Made by a program: the position numbers and the translations under genes | From: CAYRWR01 sp964537555 | Lineage (GTDB): Bacteria; Spirochaetota; Brevinematia; Brevinematales; CAYRWR01 | Direction of reading: 5' to 3' | Length of the DNA: 55,816 nucleotides | NCBI GenBank assembly: GCA_964537555.1 | Contig: CAZIAD010000019.1 | Coordinates: 1-55,816, forward strand | Shown here: in pieces, positions 1 through 8,695 of the stretch | How positions within the stretch are numbered: position 1 is the first letter of the stretch | How the letters are laid out: every line of letters starts with the position of its first letter | The notes under the pieces: model-generated | Seen by the model: the letters and a program-made list of their open reading frames with translations, nothing else | What the model was told of the DNA's origin: nothing | The model's database searches: none

Positions 1-129
1 GGCAGACTTCGGCGGTGAAGGGGAGCCTGGTTTAGTTGAAGGTTTTGTGTCGGTTCGAGGATGAGGGCTCGGACTTTAAAGACAGTGCCTACTTTTGACT
101 ATCGACTATCGACTTTAGACTATTGACTA
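1..129 (+). repeat. dispersed intergenic repeat, family 1, copy A
   Basis: The segment from GGCAGACTTCGG to the heptamer tract recurs almost unchanged at 463-587 and in reverse complement at 26294-26412, 26578-26690 and 27027-27110. It ends in a tandem tract of 7-bp units of the form GACTATY (about 97-129). It begins at the window edge, so its left limit is unknown. No credible protein is encoded. Confidence 0.85.
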
Positions 130-299
130 ATATGTCACCCTGAGTCTCTACCCTACACTGTACCCTACTATCGAAGGGGCTCTCCCTGTCGGCGGGAGGG
201 GGTGCCCGGGCTGCCACCCGCTGCCGGTGCCGGTAGACTACCGGGGGGGCTTTCCGCATTTCTTTTTAAGGAAAAAAAGAAACGCTTGGCAAAGAAAAT

Positions 300-587
300 T
301 CCCTTTTGGATGGGGCGACATGAGTGCATACCACCGCGAAATGTCTGCTGTAGTGTAGCAGGCATGGTGCCTAGCGGGCTGTATGTCCTGGCGGAGGGGT
401 GTAGGCTAAGGTAGGTCAGCCCTGGGAGGCGTATTGTGGGGTGCACCATGCGGAGCGCAGCAGGCAGACTTCGGCGGTGAAGGGGAGCCTGGTTTAGTTG
501 AAGGTTTTGTGTCGGTTTGAGTATGGGGGCTCGGACTTTAAAGACAGTGCCTACTATTGACTATCAGCTATTGACTATTGACTTATA
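300..587 (+). repeat. dispersed intergenic repeat, family 1, copy B (longer copy)
   Basis: This longer copy contains a hairpin around 338-365 (ATGTCTGC pairing with GCAGGCAT), a stretch matching TGTGGGGTGCACCATGCGGA and the core shared with copy A, and it ends in heptamer units at about 553-585. The same order of blocks, reverse complemented, occurs at 27027-27250. Two short overlapping reading frames here (168-449 minus, 202-414 plus) lie in repeat sequence and are not accepted as genes. The remainder, 588-779, shows no gene. Confidence 0.85.
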
Positions 588-779
588 TGTCATCCTGAAT
601 GGAGTCCTACGTAATGAAGGATCTTTGAGTGTGTTTGAGCTCAATCATTATCCATAGTCTTCACCATATTCTATATCATATCTCCGAAGGGGCTCTCCCT
701 GTCGACGGGAGGGGGGATTTGAGTTTAAGCTCTTACCGGGCGACGCTAATTTTTATTAGATTTAAGAGAATTAATTTAA

Positions 780-2054
780 TCAAGTCTCTTCTTTGATACT
801 GAGGCCACCTTCATCTGATGGGGGTAGGCTCAATCCTCCATCTGTATCTGACTGAGTGCAAAGTGATATCCAACCTTTTTCACCATTAACCTCATGGCGG
901 TTCTGTATTTGAGTAATAGCTAACATGATTTCTTTTTTTAATGGCCTGTTTATACTTAATACCGATTTTTTATAGAGTATCTCTATACATTTCATGCTAC
1001 CACATCGTCCAAGAATAATTAATAACTTTCTTTTCAATTCAATGCTGTTTTTCCCCTCGAGAATCTGTAATAGGAACTCCTCATTTTTAGAATCTATCAT
1101 AGGTTCCAGGGTCTCTATAATCACAAATCTATCAACCTCTATATCCACAAACTTATAATAGCTGATCAGTAAAGGAACGCAGTTATAGAGTTTTGCAGAC
1201 TTTATGTGTGGCATTAGCTGGGGCAATAAATTTACAAGATGATTACTATATATCACCTGATCTATTTGATTCTGTTCCAGCTTCCTGTTTAGGAGAATAG
1301 CGGCTAACAGTCTCATTTCCAAATGATTTTCAGCCAGACAATTTTGATTTATCTCCCTGATCTCTTCACCATAGACAAAATTGTTATTCAGCAAAAACAG
1401 GTTATTCATTCGTACCTGGATTGAAGGATCATTAAATATATTATAGATTGTACTCTTTTTCACTTCAGCATTATCATTTTTCAGCAGGCTCATGACAGCA
1501 TAGACACTGTTTATGCATTCTATTAATTTTTCAGCAAGGCCCTCCCGGCCAATTTCAATTTTAACTCTTATCCCTTTATTGTCCATACTAAACTCGCTAC
1601 TTGAGCTAGTTAACGTATATAAGTGCTGTTTCACCTCATGATTAAGTAAAGAAATAAACCCTAATCCTTCAGAGTGTTCCAATACAAACTTTTCATCAAA
1701 TTCAGGGTCACCTGTTTTTCCACTCTTTGCTCCTGAATTAGATTCATTTTTCATTTTGATACTCCAGGAAGTATCATTTACAGAAAATTTACTGGAAATG
1801 CTGAGAGTGGCGATATGACTTAAGGCTTCGGAAGACTCCACTATTTCCAGATCATAATCCTCCAGTTTTCCAGTGAGTCGGGGTAAAAAAGATGAGTTGA
1901 AATTTCTACTATAGCTCAAACCCAGTCTGACTGCCACATCCTTATCTATATAGCATTCTTTTTTTATATTCCTGACATCGTTTAACGCCAAAAATATTAA
2001 AAAAGCACCATATAAAGAAGATATACAGAGTATTATCCATTGATCACCACTCAT
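780..2054 (-). CDS. membrane-anchored protein with alpha-helical repeat C-terminus (unknown)
   Basis: I do not recognise this 424-residue protein. An N-terminal hydrophobic helix (about residues 4-22) would anchor it in the membrane, followed by a beta-rich middle part. From about residue 195 the sequence is helical and leucine/asparagine rich (around NIFNDPSIQVRMNNLFLL), resembling HEAT/ARM-type solenoids. The C-terminus is low complexity with GGLS repeated. The ATG at 2054 was chosen; a TTG at 2069 is in frame but neither has a strong ribosome site. The gene is AT-rich compared with the metabolic genes to the right and lies between repeats, consistent with accessory DNA. Its function is open; scaffold or protein-interaction roles are only inference. 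Confidence 0.6.
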   Translation of the reverse strand: MSGDQWIILCISSLYGAFLIFLALNDVRNIKKECYIDKDVAVRLGLSYSRNFNSSFLPRLTGKLEDYDLEIVESSEALSHIATLSISSKFSVNDTSWSIKMKNESNSGAKSGKTGDPEFDEKFVLEHSEGLGFISLLNHEVKQHLYTLTSSSSEFSMDNKGIRVKIEIGREGLAEKLIECINSVYAVMSLLKNDNAEVKKSTIYNIFNDPSIQVRMNNLFLLNNNFVYGEEIREINQNCLAENHLEMRLLAAILLNRKLEQNQIDQVIYSNHLVNLLPQLMPHIKSAKLYNCVPLLISYYKFVDIEVDRFVIIETLEPMIDSKNEEFLLQILEGKNSIELKRKLLIILGRCGSMKCIEILYKKSVLSINRPLKKEIMLAITQIQNRHEVNGEKGWISLCTQSDTDGGLSLPPSDEGGLSIKEET

Positions 2055-2189
2055 AAGCCACTCATTCAATTTTATTTAGCGTGACCTGAAATGCTGAAAT
2101 ATTCCTGTCGGTTTAGCCCCGCTATGCTCTAAATAAATAGTATAATAGACTCTCTTCCATACAATAACCTATCTCAGAACCATGATCCT

Positions 2190-2216
2190 CCCTATCACTG
2201 AGGCAAATAGGGCAGA
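2190..2216 (-). repeat. fragment of repeat family 2
   Basis: The tract around CCTCCCTATCACTGAGGCAA resembles CCTCCCCCATCACTGGCGCA at 6970-6992, part of the second repeat family. It is a short degenerate remnant directly after the stop of the lipoprotein gene at 2217. Confidence 0.35.
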
Positions 2217-3479
2217 TCATTTTTCATCAACATTTATCCATTTATAATAGCTGCTATCTAAAGGGCGGGAAGCTTTGGCTTTATTTACTATGACTAATCC
2301 CTGGAAAAATTTAGTAGAAGGCTGTCCAGAAATATAATACATGGGGAATATCTGGTACTTCTGGTAAGGAGACTGAGCTTTGTCCACGGGGACCAGACTG
2401 GGAGATTTTATGCGGCCGGGGTTGATATAGGGGTAATAATCAATCTTTTGATTTTTATATCTAAAATAGTTCTCATTACTATTGGTTTTATAATCTTTGC
2501 CCATGACTACTGAGTGGGGATAAATATACAGTATAGTGTATACGGATTTATAGAACGGGGTATCCTTTGTATAATGTATCAGACTGGCCAGGCTGTTTTT
2601 GTAATTCATCTGTTTGTATCTAAAGGTATGGTCTGCACCCCATTCTCCATAATATGACCCTTTATTATCCTGGGGGGCCGTCCTAATAAAATTACTGTAA
2701 ATAAATTCTTCTCTGTCAAACATCTTTTTAAACATTTCTGCTTGATTTACTGATCTTGAGAACAGTATATTATCGACCAGGTTCCTGAAAAATTCTGAAT
2801 CCCCGGGACTGAATTGAGATTTGATCGCTTCGCACATCTTCATGAGATGAATAACATTTGTAGTGTCCAGTCTGTTGGAGAGGCTAATAAGATAATTTGA
2901 AATCTCCGGTAGAGCAGCATATTTTTTAAAAGATTCCAGCCTGGTCAATACAGTTAAGCTCTGATTTAAATCATTTTCTATATCCAGACAGAAAAAATTT
3001 AACTTTTCCTGATCAGGGAGAGTGGAGTTAAACTGATACAGTTTTTTCAAATAGGCCTTATATCCTGTACTCCAGATAGAGGTGTATTTTAACCGTGACA
3101 TGATAATATCCAGGATTTCTTCTGCTCCGCTCTTCATATATTCTCTCAGATCATAATTAAAACTTAGCGGGAGCTCGACTAGCAGATTACGCATATTGTT
3201 ATTTTTATAAAGATACTGAATAAAGGCCAATTCCAGATCATAATTGATATCCATACCATGGCTTTCACCGCTAAATACCACTTTATGGCCGATCATGTCC
3301 GGAAATGCCTGTGCCGCAGCTTTCTCAAAGTCGTCCTGATCTGACATATCAAAGGGAATGGCATTTTTCTCCAGATAAGCCTGTATTTCAGGGTTTTTAT
3401 CCTGAGGAGGGTACTGTGGGTTTTTACTTGCGCATGAGCTTAATATCATTAAAATGATGTATACCATTATCCCTTTCAT
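2217..3479 (-). CDS. lipoprotein of the erythromycin esterase / TraB-ChaN-like superfamily
   Basis: This 420-residue protein is predicted to be a lipoprotein: MKGIMVYIILMILSSC gives a hydrophobic signal and an LSSC lipobox. Near mature residue 60 it has FSGESHGMD followed about 35 residues later by LLVELP, the pattern of erythromycin-esterase-like and TraB/ChaN-type hydrolase-fold families (Glu and His of GESHG as catalytic or metal-binding candidates). A later GADHTFRY could supply another His. The start was moved to the ATG at 3479 because AGGGAG lies 7 bases upstream and the signal peptide begins there; the open frame extends to 3587. Family membership does not establish antibiotic hydrolysis; known relatives include enzymes and cofactor-binding proteins. 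Family level is moderately supported, substrate unknown. Confidence 0.65.
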   Translation of the reverse strand: MKGIMVYIILMILSSCASKNPQYPPQDKNPEIQAYLEKNAIPFDMSDQDDFEKAAAQAFPDMIGHKVVFSGESHGMDINYDLELAFIQYLYKNNNMRNLLVELPLSFNYDLREYMKSGAEEILDIIMSRLKYTSIWSTGYKAYLKKLYQFNSTLPDQEKLNFFCLDIENDLNQSLTVLTRLESFKKYAALPEISNYLISLSNRLDTTNVIHLMKMCEAIKSQFSPGDSEFFRNLVDNILFSRSVNQAEMFKKMFDREEFIYSNFIRTAPQDNKGSYYGEWGADHTFRYKQMNYKNSLASLIHYTKDTPFYKSVYTILYIYPHSVVMGKDYKTNSNENYFRYKNQKIDYYPYINPGRIKSPSLVPVDKAQSPYQKYQIFPMYYISGQPSTKFFQGLVIVNKAKASRPLDSSYYKWINVDEK

Positions 3480-3575
3480 TTTCACTCTCCCTGGATTTTG
3501 CTCATTATAGCACAAGCTCATTTTACAGTAAAGTTGAGAGCAAAATGGATATAGATTGAATTTATTTATCTCCCC

Positions 3576-3700
3576 GTTTTTAGACACGGATTAACAGGAT
3601 TTACACGGATTATCTTCAGGGTTAAAGTCTGTATGGATTGGGGAAGATGCTGGATATTTTAGCAGAAAGTAGGTAGAATGTGATGGGTAGGTGTTTTTTA
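3576..3700 (+). repeat. dispersed repeat family 2, right-arm copy
   Basis: It begins with GTTTTTAGACACGGATTAAC, identical to 5228-5247 and 6360-6379, and continues with the shared tail (GATGCTGGATATTTT, then TAGAATGTGATGGGTAG). Only the right half of the unit is present. It ends just before the SH3-domain gene. Confidence 0.8.
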
Positions 3701-3765
3701 CAAAGTATTAGGATAGCTATGGGATATATTTCGTACTTTAGAATCAACTTAATAGGGTGTTGTCT

Positions 3766-5034
3766 GTGAAACACAGATGTCGTCTTATATTTCTTTTTCT
3801 GATGTTAAACTCAATTATTTTTGCCACAGATGAAGTCCAGCAGAGTGTTTATTGTATTGGAAATAATGTTAACATTCGTTTACTGGATGATACTTTTAAA
3901 GATTGGGATACTTCGGTAGAGAAAACTCAATCTTATAAACAGTATAAAATAATTGGTCAATTGTATAAATACGACAAGCTTATAGTTCATGAAATTACAG
4001 GGAACTGGGCATTTATATATTTTGGTAATATGAAGGGTTGGGTAGCAAAAAAGTATTTACTATTTCAAAGTGAAAATGAAAGTTTGTACAATAAATATTT
4101 AGAAACAGATATACGCTTGGAATATCTTTTTTATCCGGGAGTAATTATACAAAAATTGCCATTTCATTCCGATCAGGATGCTTGGTTATCCCATTATTCT
4201 CATTTATTGAAGGATAAACTACTTGTATTTAAACTGACAAATTCAAATGAAATTGGCATTTATTCATTTAACTCTCAAGGGGAGGTAACAAAAAAGAAAC
4301 AAATGAAAGTATCCACCTCTTATTACTTAAACATTAGCAAGAAAGAAAAACAGGATATAAAAAAGAGATCCATAGATATGATAATCAATAGAAAAAAAGT
4401 GAGTTTTTACTATTCTGTTATATTTTCTGTTAATAATAAATGTATTGGTTTACAAAAAAGTGAATTGAACGATTATATTTGGGAAAACGAATCTATCTCG
4501 GCAGAAGGAGGTGGACTTTCTTCATATCCACGAAGTTCGGAACTATGGTTATACAATAAAGAATTGGAGTTACTTTTTCATCGTAAATATCAATATCCAG
4601 CACAAATAAATTATGTAAATGATCCGGGAAGTGTTTTCTGCATTAAAACCTATCCAACATTTCCCAACACACTGGATTTAGATGAATATGGTCATATTCC
4701 AACAGGTGATCAAGTCAAATGGGAAATCTTTATACATGGAACCTTAATCAATAATCCTTATGCTTTTATTACATTTGATGGACTGGGAACTACTCCAGAT
4801 GGTAAAATCCTCTGGTTAAGAGATGACTATCTATCTGGCCGTAATGATGAGGTAGATTACTATGTTTACAACATTGAGGATAAAAATTGGTCTCGGTTTT
4901 ATGTAAAGAGACAGAAATCCGTCAGTTTCCAGAATAATTTTAAAATTATTATTATTTCCTATGATAAAATGAAAAACTGCTATTCCAACATTTTCTCCTT
5001 TGATACAATAAATAATATAACTAGTAGTAAATGA
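3766..5034 (+). CDS. secreted protein with bacterial SH3 domain
   Basis: This 422-residue protein has a signal peptide (KHRCRLIFLFLMLNSIIFA, cleavage likely after FA). Residues about 28-97 look like a bacterial SH3 domain (SH3_3 type): NVNIRLLDDTFKDWD ... NWAFIYFGNMKGWVAKKYL, where the GWVAKKYL ending is typical. Such domains usually bind peptidoglycan or peptides. The remaining 320 residues are beta-rich and I do not recognise them. GTG at 3766 was chosen because AGGG lies 8 bases upstream and the signal peptide starts there; GTG 3757 has no ribosome site. The gene is clearly AT-rich. It is flanked on both sides by repeat family 2, so it looks like an insertable unit, although no mobility gene is adjacent. 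Confidence 0.7.
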   Translation: MKHRCRLIFLFLMLNSIIFATDEVQQSVYCIGNNVNIRLLDDTFKDWDTSVEKTQSYKQYKIIGQLYKYDKLIVHEITGNWAFIYFGNMKGWVAKKYLLFQSENESLYNKYLETDIRLEYLFYPGVIIQKLPFHSDQDAWLSHYSHLLKDKLLVFKLTNSNEIGIYSFNSQGEVTKKKQMKVSTSYYLNISKKEKQDIKKRSIDMIINRKKVSFYYSVIFSVNNKCIGLQKSELNDYIWENESISAEGGGLSSYPRSSELWLYNKELELLFHRKYQYPAQINYVNDPGSVFCIKTYPTFPNTLDLDEYGHIPTGDQVKWEIFIHGTLINNPYAFITFDGLGTTPDGKILWLRDDYLSGRNDEVDYYVYNIEDKNWSRFYVKRQKSVSFQNNFKIIIISYDKMKNCYSNIFSFDTINNITSSK

Positions 5035-5122
5035 TGTTGAGAAAAAGAATTTACGGCAAATAACTAAGCCCATTCCCCAGGCTCAGCCCAGCGCAGTGCC
5101 AGATTCGTATTCCACATCCCCC

Positions 5123-5345
5123 AAATCCCGTTAATCCTGTAAATCTGTGTCCCAAAAACAGATTACCGTTTTCCTTTTTATTGACACGACTGGCACTTTT
5201 TCTTTAGATACGCCTCGTTTATCCCCCGTTTTTAGACACGGATTAACAGGATTTACACGGATTATTGCTCCAGGGTTTAAGTGGGTACTGATCGGGGAAG
5301 ATGCTGGATATTTTCCAGAGATTCAGGTAGAATGTGAGAGGTGGC
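5123..5345 (+). repeat. dispersed repeat family 2, complete unit with inverted arms
   Basis: The left arm (5123-5160, ATCCCGTTAATCCTGTAAAT and following) is the imperfect reverse complement of the right arm (5228-5264, GTTTTTAGACACGGATTAAC and following), with about 67 bp between. A shared tail runs to about 5345. A 69-codon open frame (5147-5356) coincides with the unit and is interrupted in the next copy, so it is not a gene. Confidence 0.85.
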
Positions 5346-5417
5346 TGAAGTGTTGACACTTGGGCTTTTTCTTCATCACTTAAAAAGGAATGATAAATAA
5401 ACATCATAAGAGATTAA

Positions 5418-6221
5418 ATGATAGATTTTAATGAGGTCAAAAAACAACAGTCTCAAAATATTGAATCCTGCTTTCGGCAAACCCAAAGATTTATCCAGCA
5501 GCACATAGAATCAAATACAAAGATCATATCCTGTCTGCTATCAGGCAGCCTGGCCCGAGGTGATTACTGGCCCGGGAAGAATGGCGGTGCCATAGATCTG
5601 ATGCTGTTTGTACGGGATACCAATAGTTTTGACGCTGCACTGCATCTGGGCCCGGATATAGATCCACACATACCCGGGCACTTCATCATGACAGACGGTA
5701 TTTATTATCAGATAAAGATCTGTGACCAGGATTACATAGAGAATTTCGCAGGTAAGCCGGAACCGGAGAAATTCGCCTTTCTGGAATCAAAAATACTTTT
5801 CGATAAAAGCTCTCAGCTCCAGAAGCAGATCAAGAGGATAAAAGACACTATCTTACGGAAACAAATAGAGAACAATTATGAATCTGCTCTCAGATATGCC
5901 CGCTATCTGATCAATGACTATAAAACGGATAGATGGAAACGGAGGGATGCCACCGCACAACTGCATCAGAATTTAAACAGAGCCATCGAGCAGGGTATAA
6001 AAGCTCTGTACTACCTGAATGGCAAATACTGTCCGGCTGAGGACCGGATGATCTATTACAGTTACAATCTGGATAAGAAGCCTGACCTATATGTGGAGTT
6101 GATTGATGAATTGATGCTCATCCCCAGTCTGTCAATGGAAGCTTATCTGGCCAGAGAAGAATATTTTAAAGAAAAATTCCTTTCCTTCCTCGATGCTCAA
6201 AATGCAAATGATTTATTATGA
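5418..6221 (+). CDS. nucleotidyltransferase-domain protein
   Basis: This 267-residue protein has a polymerase-beta-type nucleotidyltransferase signature: GSLARGDYWPG at about residues 43-53 followed by IDLMLFV (about 60-66), which matches G-S-x(3)-G-D ... D-L/x-D. Only one carboxylate is obvious in the second part (IDLML rather than DxD), so activity cannot be assumed. The C-terminal half (about 140-260) is helical and may be a HEPN-like or substrate-binding domain. The family includes aminoglycoside nucleotidyltransferases, MNT antitoxins and other nucleotide-transfer enzymes; I cannot choose among them. ATG 5418 follows AAGAG at good spacing. It lies between two copies of repeat family 2. 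Confidence 0.65.
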   Translation: MIDFNEVKKQQSQNIESCFRQTQRFIQQHIESNTKIISCLLSGSLARGDYWPGKNGGAIDLMLFVRDTNSFDAALHLGPDIDPHIPGHFIMTDGIYYQIKICDQDYIENFAGKPEPEKFAFLESKILFDKSSQLQKQIKRIKDTILRKQIENNYESALRYARYLINDYKTDRWKRRDATAQLHQNLNRAIEQGIKALYYLNGKYCPAEDRMIYYSYNLDKKPDLYVELIDELMLIPSLSMEAYLAREEYFKEKFLSFLDAQNANDLL

Positions 6222-6253
6222 ATTTATTTTTTCGGTTAATGGGCATATTCCCC

Positions 6254-6482
6254 AAATCCCGTTAATCCTGTAAATCTGTGTCCTAAAAACAGATTACCGT
6301 TTTCCTTTTTTATTGACACGACGAGCACTTTTTCTTTAGATAGGCATCGTTTATCCCCCGTTTTTAGACACGGATTAACAGGATTTACACGGATTATTGC
6401 TCCAGGGTTTAAGCGGGTACTGATCGGAGAATATGCTGGATATTTTAGCTAAAAACAGATAGAATGTGATGGGTAGATGTTT
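6254..6482 (+). repeat. dispersed repeat family 2, complete unit with inverted arms
   Basis: The left arm at 6254-6291, the right arm at 6360-6396 and the shared tail to about 6482 align closely with 5123-5345 with few substitutions and one extra T in the spacer. It separates the nucleotidyltransferase gene from the small gene at 6540. Confidence 0.85.
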
Positions 6483-6539
6483 ATTATGGTTTATTAGGAT
6501 AGTTATGGGACACTTAACAAATACCTCAGCAGGTATTGA

Positions 6540-6836
6540 ATGATGAATTTTGAGTTACCAGACAATTGGTTTTTTATTTCAGATGACAAAATCAAATCAG
6601 GCCTTATTGATGAAGCTTATGGCGAAATGAGTCTGCAGCATGAGTTACATGAAAAACTTTCTTATGCTATAGCAAAATGTAAAAGTAATGATGATGTTTT
6701 ATTTGAGCTCATTAATGGAGATTATGCTATTATCCATTTAACATGGAATGGAAATGAGTCTGATCCTTCTTTTCCAACATATAAAGTTTGTATAAAAGAA
6801 AATATTGATTTGGAATTTTTTATTGATGAGCCTTAG
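6540..6836 (+). CDS. small conserved-looking hypothetical protein (98 aa)
   Basis: This is a soluble acidic 98-residue protein. A central ELINGDYAIIHLTWNGNESD followed by FPTYKVC resembles many short unannotated proteins in diverse bacteria, but I know no function. Two tandem ATGs (6540, 6543) lie about 8 bases after AGGT. No signal peptide, membrane helix or catalytic motif is visible. It stands alone between two family-2 repeat copies. Small single-domain proteins in such contexts are sometimes immunity or antitoxin proteins; nothing here proves that. Confidence 0.55.
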   Translation: MMNFELPDNWFFISDDKIKSGLIDEAYGEMSLQHELHEKLSYAIAKCKSNDDVLFELINGDYAIIHLTWNGNESDPSFPTYKVCIKENIDLEFFIDEP

Positions 6837-6925
6837 ATTTATCAGGTTTTAAAAATTTTAAAAATCAGGACGCATCCTAAGACTACGCCGCCACTATCCC
6901 CGCGCTGAGTCGATTTCGCTATCCC

Positions 6926-7008
6926 CATCCCTTAAATCCGTAAATCCCTGTCCCAAAAACAGATTACCTACCTCCCCCATCACTGGCGCAAATGGCACTT
7001 TTCCTTTA
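6926..7008 (+). repeat. dispersed repeat family 2, degenerate left-arm copy
   Basis: CTTAAATCCGTAAATCCCTG followed by CCCAAAAACAGATTACC matches the left half of the complete units, diverged, and ends in TTTTCCTTTA just before the methyltransferase gene. It is the last copy in the series 3.5-7 kb. Confidence 0.65.
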
Positions 7009-7036
7009 AAATGAGTTGAATAAAAAGCGAGGTACT

Positions 7037-7912
7037 ATGACCTGCAGGCTATGCGGCTGTGAGCACATGCAGCTGAAGTATACTATCACCCGTTTTGACT
7101 CTCCCTTTGATGTCTATCTTTGCCCGGACTGCGCCTTTGAGCAGCAGGATATCGCGGAATCAGAGGCTTATCAGTTCTACGATGAGGCCTACTACAAGGG
7201 GCAGAAAGCATTCGCCTATATCGATGAGCGGGACAATGAAAAAGCCTCCCGCATCGTATGGAAACGCCGCTTTAACATACTACGCCGCAAGGACCACACC
7301 CCGGGACAGGATAAAAACTTTCTGGACGTAGGCTGCTCCTTCGGCGGACTGATGGCCGTGGCTCAGGAAAAGGGCTACCATCCCTATGGGGTGGAGGTAT
7401 CCTCCTACTCCGCCGCCCATGCCGCCCGGCGTTTCGGTACAGAGCATCTCTATACAGGAAATATCGAGGAAATAAGCCTGCCCTCTGACTTTTTTTCTAT
7501 CGTAAGCATGATAGAAGTAGTCGAACATATATACAGGCCGAAAAAAGCCCTGGCCAATATCTGTCAGTCTATGAAAAAAGGAGGGGTCTTCCTGGTACAG
7601 ACAGCCAATATGGCCGGACTGCAGGCTAAGCAGGCCGGTCCTGATTATCACTACTACCTGCCCGGACACCTGTCTTATTTTAACCGATTTAACCTGGCCC
7701 AGGCCCTGAGGGACGCCGGATTCAGCCGGGTACGTTTTATAGGGGGTGTAGAGTTCGGCCTCCTGCCTAAGCTGCTTAAGTCCCGGGCCGGGTTTAAGAC
7801 TCCGGGAGACTATGCTCAATGGCTGCGCATAGCCTGGTACCACCTCCTGTCCAGAATACCCCTGGGCCGTCAGCGCCTCACTTCCTCCATGGTGATACTG
7901 GCATGGAAATAA
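7037..7912 (+). CDS. class I SAM-dependent methyltransferase with N-terminal zinc ribbon
   Basis: This 291-residue protein begins with a four-cysteine zinc ribbon (CRLCGC ... LCPDCAF, residues about 3-35) joined to a Rossmann methyltransferase domain: FLDVGCSFGGLM is motif I (SAM binding), VEVS the acidic end of strand 2, and IEVVEHIYRPKKAL motif IV. This is the common 'methyltransferase domain-containing protein' with a CxxC head, often found with polysaccharide or sugar-modification genes; the acceptor here is unknown. ATG 7037 is preceded by GCGAGGT; an upstream TTG (7016) gives seven extra residues and has no ribosome site. Its end overlaps the start of the TonB-like gene by 10 bp, so the two are translationally coupled. 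Confidence 0.75.
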   Translation: MTCRLCGCEHMQLKYTITRFDSPFDVYLCPDCAFEQQDIAESEAYQFYDEAYYKGQKAFAYIDERDNEKASRIVWKRRFNILRRKDHTPGQDKNFLDVGCSFGGLMAVAQEKGYHPYGVEVSSYSAAHAARRFGTEHLYTGNIEEISLPSDFFSIVSMIEVVEHIYRPKKALANICQSMKKGGVFLVQTANMAGLQAKQAGPDYHYYLPGHLSYFNRFNLAQALRDAGFSRVRFIGGVEFGLLPKLLKSRAGFKTPGDYAQWLRIAWYHLLSRIPLGRQRLTSSMVILAWK

Positions 7913-8694
7913 AATCCTCTCCCGTCCGGAAAAAGCCCCGGCTCTTACTTTTCATCTACCTGTCGGTAGTGGTCCACCTCTACCTGCTGCTCATTATCCA
8001 GCAGCTGGCTGACCCTCTCATCCTGCAGCGCCTCACCCAGCTCGACCAGAGCCTGGCAGAGCGGCGTCAGGACAATGTGATCATAGAGACCATCCTCAAC
8101 AGTGAGGAGATCCCCGATGAGGGCTTTATATCCGACCGGCCCAATGTAGACAGCGGCCCTCAGGGTGAAAAGAACTACAACCTGCTTAACCCGGAATTTG
8201 CCCCCCCTCTCAAAAAGATCGTGGATAATCCCCGGGACCTGCCCCAGTCCGATCAGGCTGATACCCCCCGACAGCAGCAGGAAGAGAGCCAGAAAGAGGG
8301 TGATCCCACGGTGAGCTTCTATGATCCCTCGCAGGACATAGATGTAAGTATGGACTCCGAAGGCTTTATCAGCCTGGCTACCATTCCCCAGGATTATGCC
8401 CAGTACTTTATTAAAATGAGTAAAGAGATCTCAGAAAACTGGCAGCATTTTTTCCCGGTATTCCAGTATTACCAGGGAATCATCCGCTCCGGTGAGGTTA
8501 TAGTAAACTATCAGATAGATGCTGAAGGAAATGTCTCCCGGATCAAGGTAGTGAAAAGCCAGGGTTACCGGGGACTGAACAAGTCCTGTGTGGATGCCAT
8601 CCAGTACAGTGGCAATTTCGGCCCTCTGCCCGAAGGCCTGAGGGAACAGAAAACCATCAATGTCAGCTTTAAATTCGTATACGTGAGTAAGTAG
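7903..8694 (+). CDS. TonB C-terminal domain protein (energy-transducer-like)
   Basis: This 263-residue protein has one N-terminal membrane helix (LLLFIYLSVVVHLYLLLII, about residues 13-31), a charged and proline-containing periplasmic stretch (about 35-150), and a C-terminal TonB-like domain (about 195-263) with SGEVIVNYQIDAEGNVSRIK and FKFVYV, the expected beta-alpha-beta pattern. TonB proteins transmit inner-membrane energy to outer-membrane transporters; no exbB/exbD or TonB receptor lies in the window, so a structural or regulatory role is also possible. The start was set at ATG 7903, with GGTGAT upstream, rather than the open-frame limit at 7819, which would read far into the methyltransferase gene. 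Its stop is 1 bp from the stop of the convergent AsmA-like gene. Confidence 0.75.
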   Translation: MEIKSSPVRKKPRLLLFIYLSVVVHLYLLLIIQQLADPLILQRLTQLDQSLAERRQDNVIIETILNSEEIPDEGFISDRPNVDSGPQGEKNYNLLNPEFAPPLKKIVDNPRDLPQSDQADTPRQQQEESQKEGDPTVSFYDPSQDIDVSMDSEGFISLATIPQDYAQYFIKMSKEISENWQHFFPVFQYYQGIIRSGEVIVNYQIDAEGNVSRIKVVKSQGYRGLNKSCVDAIQYSGNFGPLPEGLREQKTINVSFKFVYVSK

Positions 8695-8695
8695 A

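Noticed and set aside
168..449. 93-codon minus-strand frame and overlapping plus-strand frame at 202-414
   Set aside because: Both lie within repeat family 1, lack ribosome sites and give low-complexity or proline/arginine-rich products.
5147..5356. 69-codon frame
   Set aside because: It coincides with a repeat family 2 unit and is frameshifted in the second copy (6254-6482).
3576..7008. Chromosomal integron cassette array with attC sites
   Set aside because: The arms contain GTTAATC and GATTAAC, near the attC core sequences, but in the reverse order and each with a mismatch, and no integrase gene is in the window. Kept only as a cassette-like layout.
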